Origin: Aminomonas paucivorans DSM 12260
GTDB taxonomy: Bacteria; Synergistota; Synergistia; Synergistales; Synergistaceae
Direction: 5' to 3'
Assembly (NCBI RefSeq): GCF_000165795.1
Contig: NZ_CM001022.1
Span: forward strand, 2,017,812-2,081,811
DNA: 64,000 nt
Shown: one piece after another, positions 56,277 through 64,000 of the stretch
Layout of the letters: every line of letters starts with the position of its first letter
Position numbering within the stretch: the first letter of the stretch is position 1
Notes under the pieces: model-generated
What the model was told of the DNA's origin: nothing
The model's input: the letters and a program-made list of their open reading frames with translations, nothing else
Database searches by the model: none
Translations under genes and position numbers: made by a program

Positions 56277-56678
56277 TCAATGTCGGGTCTTCTCCAGGTT
56301 CCGGGCGCCCTCGGCGGTGGCCACCACCTTCGCCAGATCGGACCCCAGACTCGACTCCACCGCCCCCATCATGGCCCCTTCCAGGGCGGGGGCGTCGGCC
56401 ACGGCCACCCGGGCCGCCTCCGACGGATCGAGAAACTCCAGGGCCGACCGGGCGGAGAGCACCGCGCTGCCCAGGTCCGGAACCACCGCCACGCCTTCGC
56501 AGGCCCCCAAAAGCTCCTGCAGGACCTCCAGGATCTGGGGGACGCTGGTGCCCAGCCCCCCGTCTTCGGAACCTCCCACCCCGCGCACGAACGCCCCGCC
56601 CCCGGACATCTGGGAGGCGATGAGGGCGATGCCCCGGGCCGCTTCGGCGCTGTGGGAGACCACCAGGATGCCGATCAC
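56277..56678 (-). CDS. dhaM: Dihydroxyacetone kinase phosphotransfer subunit DhaM (EIIA-Man type)
   Basis: 133 residues with a GTG start one base after the dhaL stop. GILVVSHSAEAARGIALI places the phospho-accepting His at position 9, and GVAVVPDLGSAVLSA and VVATAEGAR are the family motifs. It is the single-domain form without fused HPr or EI, so phosphate must come from the separate HPr (ptsH) and EI (ptsI) nearby. It rephosphorylates the ADP bound to DhaL. Confidence 0.93.
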   Translation of the reverse strand: MIGILVVSHSAEAARGIALIASQMSGGGAFVRGVGGSEDGGLGTSVPQILEVLQELLGACEGVAVVPDLGSAVLSARSALEFLDPSEAARVAVADAPALEGAMMGAVESSLGSDLAKVVATAEGARNLEKTRH

Positions 56679-56679
56679 C

Positions 56680-57312
56680 TCAGGATTCCCCCAGCGCCGC
56701 AGCCCGAAGGCAGTTCAGCAGCAGGTAGGTGGACGTGGCCCCCGGGTCCTGGTGCCCCGCGGAGCGCTCCCCCAGGTAACTGGCGCGCCCTTTTCGGGCC
56801 ACCAGGGGGATGGTGGAGGTCATCCCCTGCTCCGCCGCCGCCACCGTCTTGTCCCAGGCGGACCGTTCGTCTCCCTCCGCCTCCGCGGCCAAGGTCGACA
56901 GAGCGGGCACCAGGGTATCCACCATGGTCTTGTCCCCCACCTGGGCCTTCCCCAGGGCCACAATCCCGTTGAGCCCCTCTTGAAGGGCCTCCGCCAGCTG
57001 GGGAAGCTCCACCTGATCCTTGCCGGCGAGCTTCTGGGAAACCTTCATGAAGAAGGTCCCGTAGAGGGGACCCGAGGCCCCCCCCACGCTGCCCATCATC
57101 ACCATGGCCACATCCCGGAACAGAGCCCCCAGATCGGGGTGCTCCGCCCCCTGGATCTTCTCCATGGTCTTGCGGAATCCCCGGCTCATGTTGATGCCGT
57201 GGTCGGCGTCCCCGATGGCGGAATCAAGCTCCGTGAGGTACTCCCGGTGGGACTCCACGGCCTGGTCCATCTTCGCCAGGGCGATGCGGCCCATCTCAAG
57301 GGTGAAGGGCAT
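56680..57312 (-). CDS. dhaL: Dihydroxyacetone kinase ADP-binding subunit DhaL
   Basis: 210 residues. Asp-rich metal/ADP motif LDSAIGDADHGINMSRG, GGASGPLYGTFFM, GDKTMVDTLVPAL and SYLGERSAGHQDPGA are the DhaL signature. The bound ADP is a fixed cofactor that shuttles phosphate from DhaM to the substrate on DhaK. It lies 4 bp after dhaK. Confidence 0.96.
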   Translation of the reverse strand: MPFTLEMGRIALAKMDQAVESHREYLTELDSAIGDADHGINMSRGFRKTMEKIQGAEHPDLGALFRDVAMVMMGSVGGASGPLYGTFFMKVSQKLAGKDQVELPQLAEALQEGLNGIVALGKAQVGDKTMVDTLVPALSTLAAEAEGDERSAWDKTVAAAEQGMTSTIPLVARKGRASYLGERSAGHQDPGATSTYLLLNCLRAAALGES

Positions 57313-57316
57313 GGAT

Positions 57317-58315
57317 CTACTTCCCCCACCGCAGCGCCGGGGTGTGCACCGGGTAGTCCCAGAGGGCCTTCAGCTGGCTGTCCAGTTTGAGCAGGGTGAT
57401 GGAGCACCCCTGCATCTCCAGGCTGGTGATGTAGTTCCCCACCAGGTTGCGGGCTACCTGAATCCCCTTCCCGTTCAGGAACCGAACCAGGTCGTTGTAG
57501 ACCAGGTACAGCTCCATGAGGGGAGTGCCCCCCATGCCGTTGACGAAAGCCAGGACCTCGTCCCCCTTCTGGAAGGGCAGGTCGTTCACGATGACCTCCG
57601 CCATGGACTCCACGATCTCCCGGGCGGTCTTCATCTTGAGACGTTGCCGCCCCGGCTCCCCGTGGATGCCGATGCCCAGCTCGAACTCGTCCTCCCCCAG
57701 CTCGAAGGTGGGCTTGCCCGCCGCCGGGACCGCGCAACTGGTGAGGGCCATGCCCATGCTCCGCACCTGAGCGTTGCACTTCTCGCAGACCTGCTTCACT
57801 TCCTCCAGGGGTGCCCCCAGCTCCGCCAGGGCCCCCACGATCTTCTCGATGAGCACCGTGCCGCCCACGCCGCGACGCCCCGCGGTGTAGAGGGAATCCT
57901 GCACCGCCACGTCGTCGTTCACCACCACCTGGGCCACGGGGATGCCCTCGGCGGCCAGCATGTCCGCCGCCATCTGGAAATTCATCACGTCCCCGGTGTA
58001 GTTCTTGACGATGAAAAGGACTCCCTTGCCGCCCTGCACCGCCTTGGCGGCCTCCAGCATCTGGTCGGGAGTGGGGGAGGTGAACACCTCGCCGGGGCAA
58101 GCCGCGTCGAGCATCCCGAACCCCACGAATCCCCCGTGAAGGGGTTCATGACCGCTGCCGCCGCCGGAGATCACCGCCACCTTGGGGTTGGGCGCATCCG
58201 CCCGAAGCACTCCCTTGACGGAGGGATGGAGCCGCACCAGATCGCCGTGGGCCGCCTGCATCCCCGCCAGGGACTCGACCACCACGTCGTCGACCTTGTT
58301 GATGAGCTTCTTCAC
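57317..58315 (-). CDS. dhaK: Dihydroxyacetone kinase substrate-binding subunit DhaK
   Basis: 332 residues. GTG at 58315, eight bases after GGGAGG, is chosen over the GTG at 58324 that lies inside the site. [17 protein letters not shown] opens the protein; [28 protein letters not shown] and GIGIHGEPG (with the His that binds dihydroxyacetone covalently) follow, then [16 protein letters not shown]. With DhaL and DhaM it turns dihydroxyacetone into its phosphate at the expense of PEP. Confidence 0.97.
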   Translation of the reverse strand: MKKLINKVDDVVVESLAGMQAAHGDLVRLHPSVKGVLRADAPNPKVAVISGGGSGHEPLHGGFVGFGMLDAACPGEVFTSPTPDQMLEAAKAVQGGKGVLFIVKNYTGDVMNFQMAADMLAAEGIPVAQVVVNDDVAVQDSLYTAGRRGVGGTVLIEKIVGALAELGAPLEEVKQVCEKCNAQVRSMGMALTSCAVPAAGKPTFELGEDEFELGIGIHGEPGRQRLKMKTAREIVESMAEVIVNDLPFQKGDEVLAFVNGMGGTPLMELYLVYNDLVRFLNGKGIQVARNLVGNYITSLEMQGCSITLLKLDSQLKALWDYPVHTPALRWGK

Positions 58316-58339
58316 TCGGTTCACCTCCCGGATAAAATG

Positions 58340-58361
58340 GGGGTCCTGCGAAGAGGACCCC
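58340..58361 (-). terminator. Weak hairpin between glpF and dhaK
   Basis: GGGGTCCT pairs with AGGACCCC, followed by CATTTTATC on the minus strand. The U tract is interrupted, so this may be a partial terminator or an mRNA processing/stability hairpin that lowers dha expression relative to glpF. Confidence 0.5.
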
Positions 58362-58378
58362 TTCGTTCGAAACGAAGC

Positions 58379-59107
58379 CTAGAGGATTCCCACAGCCTTG
58401 GCGACCGCGTAGGCCACCAGACCGCCGAGGAACGGACCCACCACGGGCACCCAGGAATAACCCCAGTCGGAATCGCCCTTGCCCGGGATGGGCAGGATCG
58501 CGTGGGCGATGCGGGGACCCAGGTCACGGGCGGGGTTCAGGGCATACCCCGTGGGGCCGCCCATGGCGGAACCCAGCACGTAGATCAGTCCGGCCACCAT
58601 GAAGGGGCCGACTCCGGGGGCGATGCCCCCCACCTGCTTGGAGAAGATGCAGAAGATGCCGACGATGAGGAACGTGGTGGCGATGACTTCGGTGAGGAGG
58701 TTCGCCATGGGGTTGCGGATGGCGGGACCCGTGGAGAAGACCGCCAGCTTCAGGCCGGGATCCTTCGTTTCGCCCCAGTGGGGAAGGTAGAGGAGGTAGA
58801 CCAGGACGCCGCCCACGATCCCCCCGACCAGCTGGGCCACCATGGTGATCAGAGCCTGACTGCCGGTGTAGACGCCGTTGAGGGCCTTGGCCAACGTGAC
58901 CGCCGGGTTGATGTCCGCCTGGGGGGCACCCGTGGCGATGGCGGCGAAGACCCCCAACATGACCGCGAAGGCCCATCCCCAGTTGATGTGGACCCAACCG
59001 GCGTTCTGTCCCTTGGACTTCTCCAGGAGCGCGCAAGCCACCACTCCGTCGCCGAAGGCGATCAGAACCATGGTGCCGAAGAACTCGCCGAATACCTGAC
59101 CGTTCAT
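58379..59107 (-). CDS. glpF: Glycerol uptake facilitator (aquaglyceroporin)
   Basis: 242 residues, six membrane segments. Both half-helix motifs are present: INPAVTLAKAL near residue 66 and LNPARDLGPRI near 190, the second with the Asp of glycerol facilitators after NPAR. AFGDGVVACALL at the start is typical. Passive entry of glycerol, dihydroxyacetone or glyceraldehyde. It heads the glpF-dhaKLM-glpK unit and follows a GlpP-type leader. Confidence 0.96.
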   Translation of the reverse strand: MNGQVFGEFFGTMVLIAFGDGVVACALLEKSKGQNAGWVHINWGWAFAVMLGVFAAIATGAPQADINPAVTLAKALNGVYTGSQALITMVAQLVGGIVGGVLVYLLYLPHWGETKDPGLKLAVFSTGPAIRNPMANLLTEVIATTFLIVGIFCIFSKQVGGIAPGVGPFMVAGLIYVLGSAMGGPTGYALNPARDLGPRIAHAILPIPGKGDSDWGYSWVPVVGPFLGGLVAYAVAKAVGIL

Positions 59108-59199
59108 GTCCTATCCCTCCTTCGTTGTTTCGTTGCCCTCGTCCTTACGTCCGCTGCGATGTACCCCAAACGTCTCCTGCGATCCACCTCCTCTCCATC

Positions 59200-59252
59200 A
59201 AAAAAAGAGCAAGTACCCTCTACCGGCGCAGGCCGACAGCGGACACTTGCTC
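59200..59252 (-). promoter_or_regulatory. glpF leader terminator, probable GlpP antitermination target
   Basis: GAGCAAGT (59245-59252) pairs with ACTTGCTC (59207-59214) around a GC-rich 30-base loop that can fold on itself, followed by seven T residues. It lies between glpP and glpF, 93 bp before the glpF start. An AGAGAAGAAGAGAGC run just upstream could be bound by GlpP. Confidence 0.82.
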
Positions 59253-59311
59253 TCTTCTTCTCTTAGGGAGCCCCTATTCGGTTGTCGTCGTCCCCTAGGG
59301 GAGACGTGGCA

Positions 59312-59884
59312 CTACCAGAGCGAACGAGTGCTTGTGGAGACCCCCAGGACCCCTCTCTTGAGAATGGCCCCGACCTGGGACTTGTCCTCCACCAGCCCCC
59401 CGGCGATGAGCCCTGCCCCGAACTCCCGCAGCCGGGACTCGCCAAGCCCCACCAGCGCCACGCCGGGAAGCAGCTCCAGCAGGTCCGGGCGCAGATGGGA
59501 GACCAGCTGGCGCCCCTTGCGGAGCGCCTCGGAATCCAAAAGGAAGACTCGAAGGATCGTGAGCAGCCCCTGTTCCCGGGCCTGTTCCACCACGCTGCGG
59601 TGGGTGCTGATGACCCCCGTGGGCTTGGCGTGCTCCGCCAGGAAGCTGAGACCTGCGGCGTCGGGCTTGAGCCCTTCCACCAGGTCCACGTGGACGAAGA
59701 CGCTGTGTCCTTTGGCAGAAAGGGAGGACACGGACTGGGGGACTTCGCGCAGAGTGGTCCCCAGGAGGAAGACGCACCGGGGACCCTCCAGCTGTTGCGC
59801 ACAGCGCAGATCCTCCGAAGTGCGGACGGCGCAGATGACGGGGTGCTCGGCAAGGCGCTGCCGTAAAACCTGTAGGCGATTCAT
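59312..59884 (-). CDS. glpP: Glycerol uptake operon antiterminator regulatory protein
   Basis: 190 residues from the ATG at 59884, eight bases after GGGAGG. It is a small TIM-barrel-like protein: VFLLGTTLREV, VFVHVDLVEGL, GVISTHRSVVEQA, LTILRVFLLDSEAL, ELLPGVALVG, AGGLVEDKSQVGAILKRG and VSTSTRSLW match GlpP throughout. With glycerol-3-phosphate bound, GlpP lets RNA polymerase read through leader terminators of glpF and glpD in Bacillus. It sits just upstream of the glpF leader. Confidence 0.93.
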   Translation of the reverse strand: MNRLQVLRQRLAEHPVICAVRTSEDLRCAQQLEGPRCVFLLGTTLREVPQSVSSLSAKGHSVFVHVDLVEGLKPDAAGLSFLAEHAKPTGVISTHRSVVEQAREQGLLTILRVFLLDSEALRKGRQLVSHLRPDLLELLPGVALVGLGESRLREFGAGLIAGGLVEDKSQVGAILKRGVLGVSTSTRSLW

Positions 59885-59938
59885 CAACGGCACCTCCCGG
59901 GCGATTTGATCAGGCAATTCCGGATGCCGCACACCGCA

Positions 59939-59997
59939 GCGTCACGGGTTGATCGTGACGGCGGATTCATCGTAGCCCATCCTCTCGGTTTCGACAA
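59939..59997 (-). promoter_or_regulatory. glpP promoter and leader hairpin
   Basis: TTGTCG (59992-59997), 17-bp spacer, TACGAT (59969-59974) on the minus strand. A perfect inverted repeat CGTCACG/CGTGACG (59940-59960) lies just downstream in the leader and could be an operator or RNA hairpin. Confidence 0.65.
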
Positions 59998-60075
59998 GTC
60001 GGGAAAAGAAACGGGACGCCACTTGAGGAGCCCCACTGCATCGCCACTTCCCCACCCTCGGCCGTGGGGGAACGC

Positions 60076-60113
60076 AAAAATGGGGCCGAGAGGGGCTCCC
60101 CCCTCCCGGCCCC
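60076..60113 (-). terminator. Rho-independent terminator of the 302-residue orphan gene
   Basis: GGGGCCGGGAG pairs with CTCTCGGCCCC, followed by ATTTTTG on the minus strand. It separates the gene from glpP. Confidence 0.82.
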
Positions 60114-60139
60114 GACGCAGGTCCCTTGAGGGAATCCCC

Positions 60140-61048
60140 TCAGACCGCGGTCGCCGTCTTGCCCTTTTCCGTAGGGATCTCCAGGCCGTAGAACCGCCAG
60201 CTCCGCCACGTCTCGTAGGCGTCGGCGTAGCCCCAGGCGGCATGGACCATCTCCTTGAGGGAGAGGCCGTGCTTGCCCCTGAGGTCCGTCCAGGCCGTCA
60301 GGGGGACGAAGAGGAGCAGCCGCAGGGAGGTTCCCTCCAGGCCGGGCTCGTCGTGGGTGCTGTTCCAGAACTGGATCAGGTATCCCCGGTCGTTGCGAAG
60401 GACGCAGGGATTGGTGTCCTCCAGATCCAGCTGCCGGATGCGCTCCGGAAGGAAGCCCAGAGCGGCCAGGTCCTGCACCACGTCCTCCTCCAGGGAGGGG
60501 GGAAACCGCTTCCACAGGCGAATCCCCGAGGAGGGACCGAAGGCGTCCCGGGCCTCCCGAAGCCAAAGGGCGATGCGCGTCAGGCAGGCCCGGTCGTTCC
60601 AGAACAGGGCCGACCGGATGCCGCAGTAGGCCATCCGCCTCCAGGGCCGATCCTCCTCCCCCGAAAGGGCGGGATTCTTGGATCGGGTCAGGCACTCCGC
60701 CAAAAAGGACTCCGTCTTGCCGTGGTCTCCCGGGGGGGCCACGTGGGCCTGAAGGGTCGCGAGGAGCTGGTTGACCCCCGGCGCAGGAAGTTCCACCCGC
60801 TCCCCCTCCAGGGTCAGGGCGGCGGGCAGATCGGGATAGAGGAACACCTCGCGCCACTGGACCCGGGGGCCGGAGCGCCCCACGTACCACGCGTCGAAGC
60901 GTCCCAGGAGGCGGACCCCCAGAAGACGATGGTTCCAGGGAAGGTACACCAACACCAAGGGCTCCCCGTCGTTCGGGGGACTCAGGCGTTCCTCCTGGTC
61001 GGGCAAGGGAGCCAACAACCCCGTGGACAGCCATTCGAACTGTTTCAT
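60140..61048 (-). CDS. Hypothetical protein, 302 residues, family not recognised
   Basis: ATG at 61048 with GAGAGGGGGG upstream. No signal peptide, membrane segment or motif that I recognise. It begins MKQFEWLSTGLLAPLPDQEE; an early half has LVLVYLPWNHRLLGVRLLGRFD with a likely beta core, and a later half is helical and tryptophan-rich (RIALWLREARDAFG, MVHAAWGYADAYETWRSWR). Codon use is like its neighbours, so it is probably a resident gene. It has its own promoter and terminator and diverges from ptsI; function unknown. Confidence 0.75.
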   Translation of the reverse strand: MKQFEWLSTGLLAPLPDQEERLSPPNDGEPLVLVYLPWNHRLLGVRLLGRFDAWYVGRSGPRVQWREVFLYPDLPAALTLEGERVELPAPGVNQLLATLQAHVAPPGDHGKTESFLAECLTRSKNPALSGEEDRPWRRMAYCGIRSALFWNDRACLTRIALWLREARDAFGPSSGIRLWKRFPPSLEEDVVQDLAALGFLPERIRQLDLEDTNPCVLRNDRGYLIQFWNSTHDEPGLEGTSLRLLLFVPLTAWTDLRGKHGLSLKEMVHAAWGYADAYETWRSWRFYGLEIPTEKGKTATAV

Positions 61049-61073
61049 CGTCGACCCCCCCTCTCTTCTCACG

Positions 61074-61102
61074 AGTCTATCGCTTTACTTCGACAGACAC
61101 AA
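61074..61102 (-). promoter_or_regulatory. Predicted promoter of the 302-residue orphan gene
   Basis: TTGTGT (61097-61102), 17-bp spacer, TAGACT (61074-61079) on the minus strand. Confidence 0.55.
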
Positions 61103-61110
61103 GGTGTGAA

Positions 61111-61140
61111 TTGAAACGCGAGGGACGAAGCGGGTAAACT
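61111..61140 (+). promoter_or_regulatory. Predicted ptsI promoter
   Basis: TTGAAA (61111-61116), 18-bp spacer, TAAACT (61135-61140). The ptsI ATG follows 40 bp later; its ribosome site (AGGTGATGGGA) is weak. Confidence 0.55.
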
Positions 61141-61180
61141 GGGAAAAACCCCCACGAGAAGGGCCAGGTGATGGGACAGC

Positions 61181-62935
61181 ATGAACACCCCGAAGCGCGC
61201 CGACGTGATCCTCAAGGGCATCCCCCTCTCCCCGGGGCTGGCGGAGGGACGCATCTGCCGGGTCCGGTCGGTTCCCTTCCAGAAGACCGGAGGCGGCGGG
61301 GCCGCGTCCGATCCCGCCGGGGAAGAGGAGCGCTTCTCCCGGGCTCGGGAGCGGGCACTGGAGGAGCTGAAGGCCCTGGAAGAGGCCACCCGCCAGACCC
61401 TGGGCTCCGACAAGGCGGCCATCTTCCAGGCCCACCAGTGGATGGCCCAGGACCCCTTGCTGGTGGACGGGGTGGCCTCGGGCATCCGGGAGGGACAGTC
61501 CGCGGAGGACGCCCTGGTGGAGACCACCCTGGCCCTCAAGGCCCAGTTCGAAGCCCTCTCGGACCCCTACTTTCGGGAACGGGCGGCGGACATCCTGGAC
61601 GTGGGACAACGGCTCCACCGGATCCTCACGGGATCGGAGGACTTGAGCCGCCTGCCCGAGGAGGACTGCCTCCTGGCGGTGGAGGAGCTGGCCCCCTCCG
61701 ACGCGGCCCTCCTTGGCACGAAGAAGGGCGTCCGGGGGGTGCTCACCGCCGAAGGCGGCCCCACCAGCCACTTCGCCATCCTTCTCAAGTCCCTGGAGCT
61801 GCCCGGAATCTCCGGCCTTCCCCTGCGGGACGACCTGTTCGTCCCGGGGGAGACGGCCCTCTGCGACGGGGAGACGGGGGAGGTGGTGGTCTCCCCGTCC
61901 GAGGAGACCCGATCCCGATTCCGGGATCGGATGGAACAGCAGGAGCGGACCCGAAGCAGGCTGAAGGCGGGGATCGACGCCCCCGCCCGCACCCGGGACG
62001 GACACTCCGTGGGCCTGTGGGGCAACATCGCCTCCCCCCACGACGCCTCGGGGGTGCTCGACGCGGGGGGCACCGGGGTGGGGCTCTTCCGCACGGAGTT
62101 CCTCTTCATGGGGCGCACGACGCCCCCGGATGAGGAAGAACAGTTCCAGGCCTACCGGGAGGCCCTGACGGCCCTGGCTCCCTTCCCCGTCACCATCCGG
62201 ACCCTGGACGCGGGGGGGGACAAGGAAGTTCCCTACGTGAAGGGCCTGGTGGGGGAGGAGGCCAACCCCTTCCTGGGGCTTCGGGCCCTGCGGGTCTGCC
62301 TGCAGCATCCGGACCTCTTCCGGACGCAGCTCCGAGCCCTGGTGCGGGCCTCCGCCCACGGGAACCTGCGGATCATGCTTCCCCTGGTGTCCAGCCTGTG
62401 GGAGGTGCGTCAGGCCCGGACGCTCCTGGAGGAGGTCCGGGCGGAGTGCCGGGACCAGGGGAACCCCACGGCGGAGCGCATCCCCCTGGGGATCATGGTG
62501 GAGGTCCCCTCCGCGGCGATCCTGGCGGACCGGCTTGCCCGGGAGGTGGACTTCTTCTCCGTGGGCACCAACGACCTGATCCAGTACACCCTGGCGGTGG
62601 ACCGGCAGAACCCCCGGCTGCTTTCCTGGTACGACCCCTTCCACCCGGCGGTGCTGCGCCTGCTTGCCCTCACCGCACAGGGGGCCCGGGCGGCGGGGGT
62701 GGAGGTGGGCATGTGCGGGGAGATGGCGGGAGACCGGCTGGCCCTTCCCCTGCTGGTGGCCCTGGGGTACGACGACCTGTCCATGTCCTCCGCCCGGATC
62801 CCTTGGGTGAAAGAGACCCTCCTGCGCCTGGACCGGCCTTCGTGCCAGGCCCTGTGGGAGGAGATCCAGGGGATGGAGTCGGGCTCCGCCATCCGGGACC
62901 GTCTGGCGGCCTTTCAGGAGACAACGGGAGAGTAG
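61181..62935 (+). CDS. ptsI: Phosphoenolpyruvate-protein phosphotransferase (PTS Enzyme I)
   Basis: 584 residues. N-terminal HPr-binding helical domain (about 25-145), the phosphohistidine domain with His197 in GGPTSHFAIL, then the PEP-binding TIM barrel: GVGLFRTEFLFM, IRTLDAGGDKE, NPFLGLRALRVCL, MVEVPSAAILAD, SVGTNDLIQYTLAVDR and the catalytic Cys in VGMCGEMAGD. Starts the relay EI to HPr to DhaM. It is on its own transcript, apart from ptsH, which lies about 10 kb away in the glycerol operon. Confidence 0.97.
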   Translation: MNTPKRADVILKGIPLSPGLAEGRICRVRSVPFQKTGGGGAASDPAGEEERFSRARERALEELKALEEATRQTLGSDKAAIFQAHQWMAQDPLLVDGVASGIREGQSAEDALVETTLALKAQFEALSDPYFRERAADILDVGQRLHRILTGSEDLSRLPEEDCLLAVEELAPSDAALLGTKKGVRGVLTAEGGPTSHFAILLKSLELPGISGLPLRDDLFVPGETALCDGETGEVVVSPSEETRSRFRDRMEQQERTRSRLKAGIDAPARTRDGHSVGLWGNIASPHDASGVLDAGGTGVGLFRTEFLFMGRTTPPDEEEQFQAYREALTALAPFPVTIRTLDAGGDKEVPYVKGLVGEEANPFLGLRALRVCLQHPDLFRTQLRALVRASAHGNLRIMLPLVSSLWEVRQARTLLEEVRAECRDQGNPTAERIPLGIMVEVPSAAILADRLAREVDFFSVGTNDLIQYTLAVDRQNPRLLSWYDPFHPAVLRLLALTAQGARAAGVEVGMCGEMAGDRLALPLLVALGYDDLSMSSARIPWVKETLLRLDRPSCQALWEEIQGMESGSAIRDRLAAFQETTGE

Positions 62936-62936
62936 C

Positions 62937-63731
62937 CTACCCCCAGGGCCAGGAGGAGGCGAAGCCGAACCAGTCCAGGACCCGGTTCCCCAGGAGAAGC
63001 GCCCCCACCGCCCCCAGGGCGAGGAAGGGCCCCAGGGGGATCGGGTCCTTTCTCTTGGCCTTGCCTCGGAGGAGCAGGGTCACCGCCCAGACGCCCCCCA
63101 CGGCGAAGCCTCCGTAGAGGGCCAGAAGGGCCGCCTTCCACCCCAGGAAGGCCCCGAAACCCAGCATGAGCAGGGCGTCTCCCCAGCCCATGCCCCCTCG
63201 GCTGGCCAGGATGACCGCCGCCAGGACGCCCCAACCCGCGGCGGCCCCGGCGACTCCGTCCAGCAGGGCGGGGACTCCCCCGGGGAGGCGCAGGGCCAGC
63301 CCCAAGGCCAGGGTGACGACCACCGGCAGGTCGTAGATGTAGCCGCACTCCAGGTCCGTCAGGGCGTGGAACAGGGCCAGGGCGGAGAGGGACAGGGCGG
63401 GGATCAGGGGGTAGAGGGGGCCGAAATGCCAGGCGAGGAGCCCCCAGACCAGAGCCAGGACCGCCTCGGAGATCCCGTGGCGCAGGGGGATGGGGGCGCC
63501 GCAGTGGCGGCAGCGGCCCCGGGAGGCCAGGGCGGAGAGGAGGGGGATCAGGTCCCGGGGGCCCAGGACGGCGCCGCAGGACTCGCAGACCGACCGGGAG
63601 GTTCCCCACCAGGATCGGCCCTGCACGGACCGGTGCGCCGCGGTCTCCAGGAAGGAGGCGGCGCAGGCTCCCCCGGCGGCGCAGAGGAGGAGGAAGGCTC
63701 CTTCGACGAACCCCAGGGCGGAACACTCCAT
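62937..63731 (-). CDS. Type IV prepilin peptidase (A24 aspartyl protease)
   Basis: 264 residues from the ATG at 63731. The N-terminal zinc-like region has CESCGAVL and CRHCGAPIPLRHG, the PilD cysteine pairs, after a first membrane segment. Active-site Asp residues are in LTDLECGYIYDLP and GMGWGDALLMLGFGAFLGW (GxGD motif). About seven membrane segments. It cleaves and methylates prepilins of type IV pili or type II secretion; no pilin or secretion genes are nearby. It ends one base from the convergent ptsI stop. Confidence 0.92.
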   Translation of the reverse strand: MECSALGFVEGAFLLLCAAGGACAASFLETAAHRSVQGRSWWGTSRSVCESCGAVLGPRDLIPLLSALASRGRCRHCGAPIPLRHGISEAVLALVWGLLAWHFGPLYPLIPALSLSALALFHALTDLECGYIYDLPVVVTLALGLALRLPGGVPALLDGVAGAAAGWGVLAAVILASRGGMGWGDALLMLGFGAFLGWKAALLALYGGFAVGGVWAVTLLLRGKAKRKDPIPLGPFLALGAVGALLLGNRVLDWFGFASSWPWG

Positions 63732-63800
63732 GACCTTGTCAACTCCTCGGACAGCTTCGAGAATGAGGGGGCACCGACCCCACGGAAGGAGAGGAAGCCC

Positions 63801-63989
63801 ATGCCCATCGTCCAGATTCATCTGCTGGAGGGACGCACCCTGGAGCAGAAGCGCAAGGTGGTGGCGGACGTGACGAACTGCATCTGCCAGGACCTGGAGG
63901 TACGCCCGGAACAGGTGCGCATCATCCTGGAGGAGATGCCCCGGGAGCACTACGCCATCGCGGGGACCCTGGTCTCGGACCGGGCCTGA
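63801..63989 (+). CDS. 4-oxalocrotonate tautomerase-family enzyme
   Basis: 62 residues, ATG after GGAGAGGAAG. PIVQIHLLEGRTLEQKRKVV opens the protein; the Pro after Met is the catalytic base once Met is removed. QVRIILEEMPREHYAIAGTL matches the rest of the family, with the substrate arginines. Small homo-oligomeric tautomerases act on keto-enol acids or dehalogenate. No aromatic-degradation genes are near, so its role is not clear. It diverges from the prepilin peptidase gene. Confidence 0.9.
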   Translation: MPIVQIHLLEGRTLEQKRKVVADVTNCICQDLEVRPEQVRIILEEMPREHYAIAGTLVSDRA

Positions 63990-64000
63990 CCGGGGGGATC

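Overview
This window looks like chromosome from an anaerobic, amino-acid- and peptide-using bacterium of the Synergistota type (an Aminomonas- or Thermanaerovibrio-like lineage is my best guess; not proven). Reasons: very high GC with strongly GC-ending codons, amino-acid catabolic genes, HPr and Enzyme I serving a dihydroxyacetone kinase rather than sugar permeases, frequent GTG and TTG starts, and tightly overlapping genes. No insertion sequence, prophage, CRISPR array or clear pseudogene was seen.

Layout. (1) 1-8.4 kb: two arms of catabolic genes facing away from a shared control region at 5506-5670. The left arm holds a GntR regulator, an isoaspartyl-dipeptidase-like enzyme, two amidinohydrolases of the arginine deiminase/DDAH fold and an NhaC-type antiporter. 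The right arm holds an ornithine-cyclodeaminase-family enzyme, an aminotransferase and a second GntR regulator. The set would fit use of beta-aspartyl-arginine (the cyanophycin dipeptide) or a related guanidino compound. (2) 8.4-20 kb: a VOC protein, a TPR protein, an acyltransferase, a DUF155 protein, a multi-PAS histidine kinase coupled to an envelope protein, a molybdenum-hydroxylase maturation set (XdhC, MobA-like/HD fusion, phosphatase) and a GNAT. (3) 20-23.6 kb: metY-metX behind a SAM-I riboswitch, then an amidohydrolase. (4) 23.6-29.1 kb: translation cluster tRNA-Thr, tRNA-Tyr, tRNA-Thr, tuf, rpmG, tRNA-Trp, secE, nusG, rplK, rplA, rplJ, rplL, ending in a terminator with no rpoBC after it.

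(5) 29.1-33.5 kb: a TolC-family protein with its TetR regulator, corA behind a long leader that contains a proline-rich mini-ORF, and rplM-rpsI. (6) 33.5-41.9 kb: one apparent nine-gene operon, PHP-ltaE-pmbA-like-amidase-gerM-rph-rdgB-secG-pncB, whose promoter would make a leaderless message. (7) 42-45.9 kb: a GAF/GGDEF cyclase with CheW, a phosphoesterase and a small unknown protein. (8) 46-51.1 kb: a complete 16S-23S-5S operon without spacer tRNAs. (9) 51.1-62.9 kb: a glycerol/dihydroxyacetone module: glpP, glpF, dhaK, dhaL, dhaM, glpK, a three-gene glycerol-3-phosphate oxidation set and ptsH, with ptsI nearby. Two leader terminators are probable GlpP antitermination targets. (10) The end holds a prepilin peptidase and a 4-oxalocrotonate-tautomerase-like protein.

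All calls come from reading sequence and motifs; no database search was possible. Most of the window is transcribed on the minus strand.
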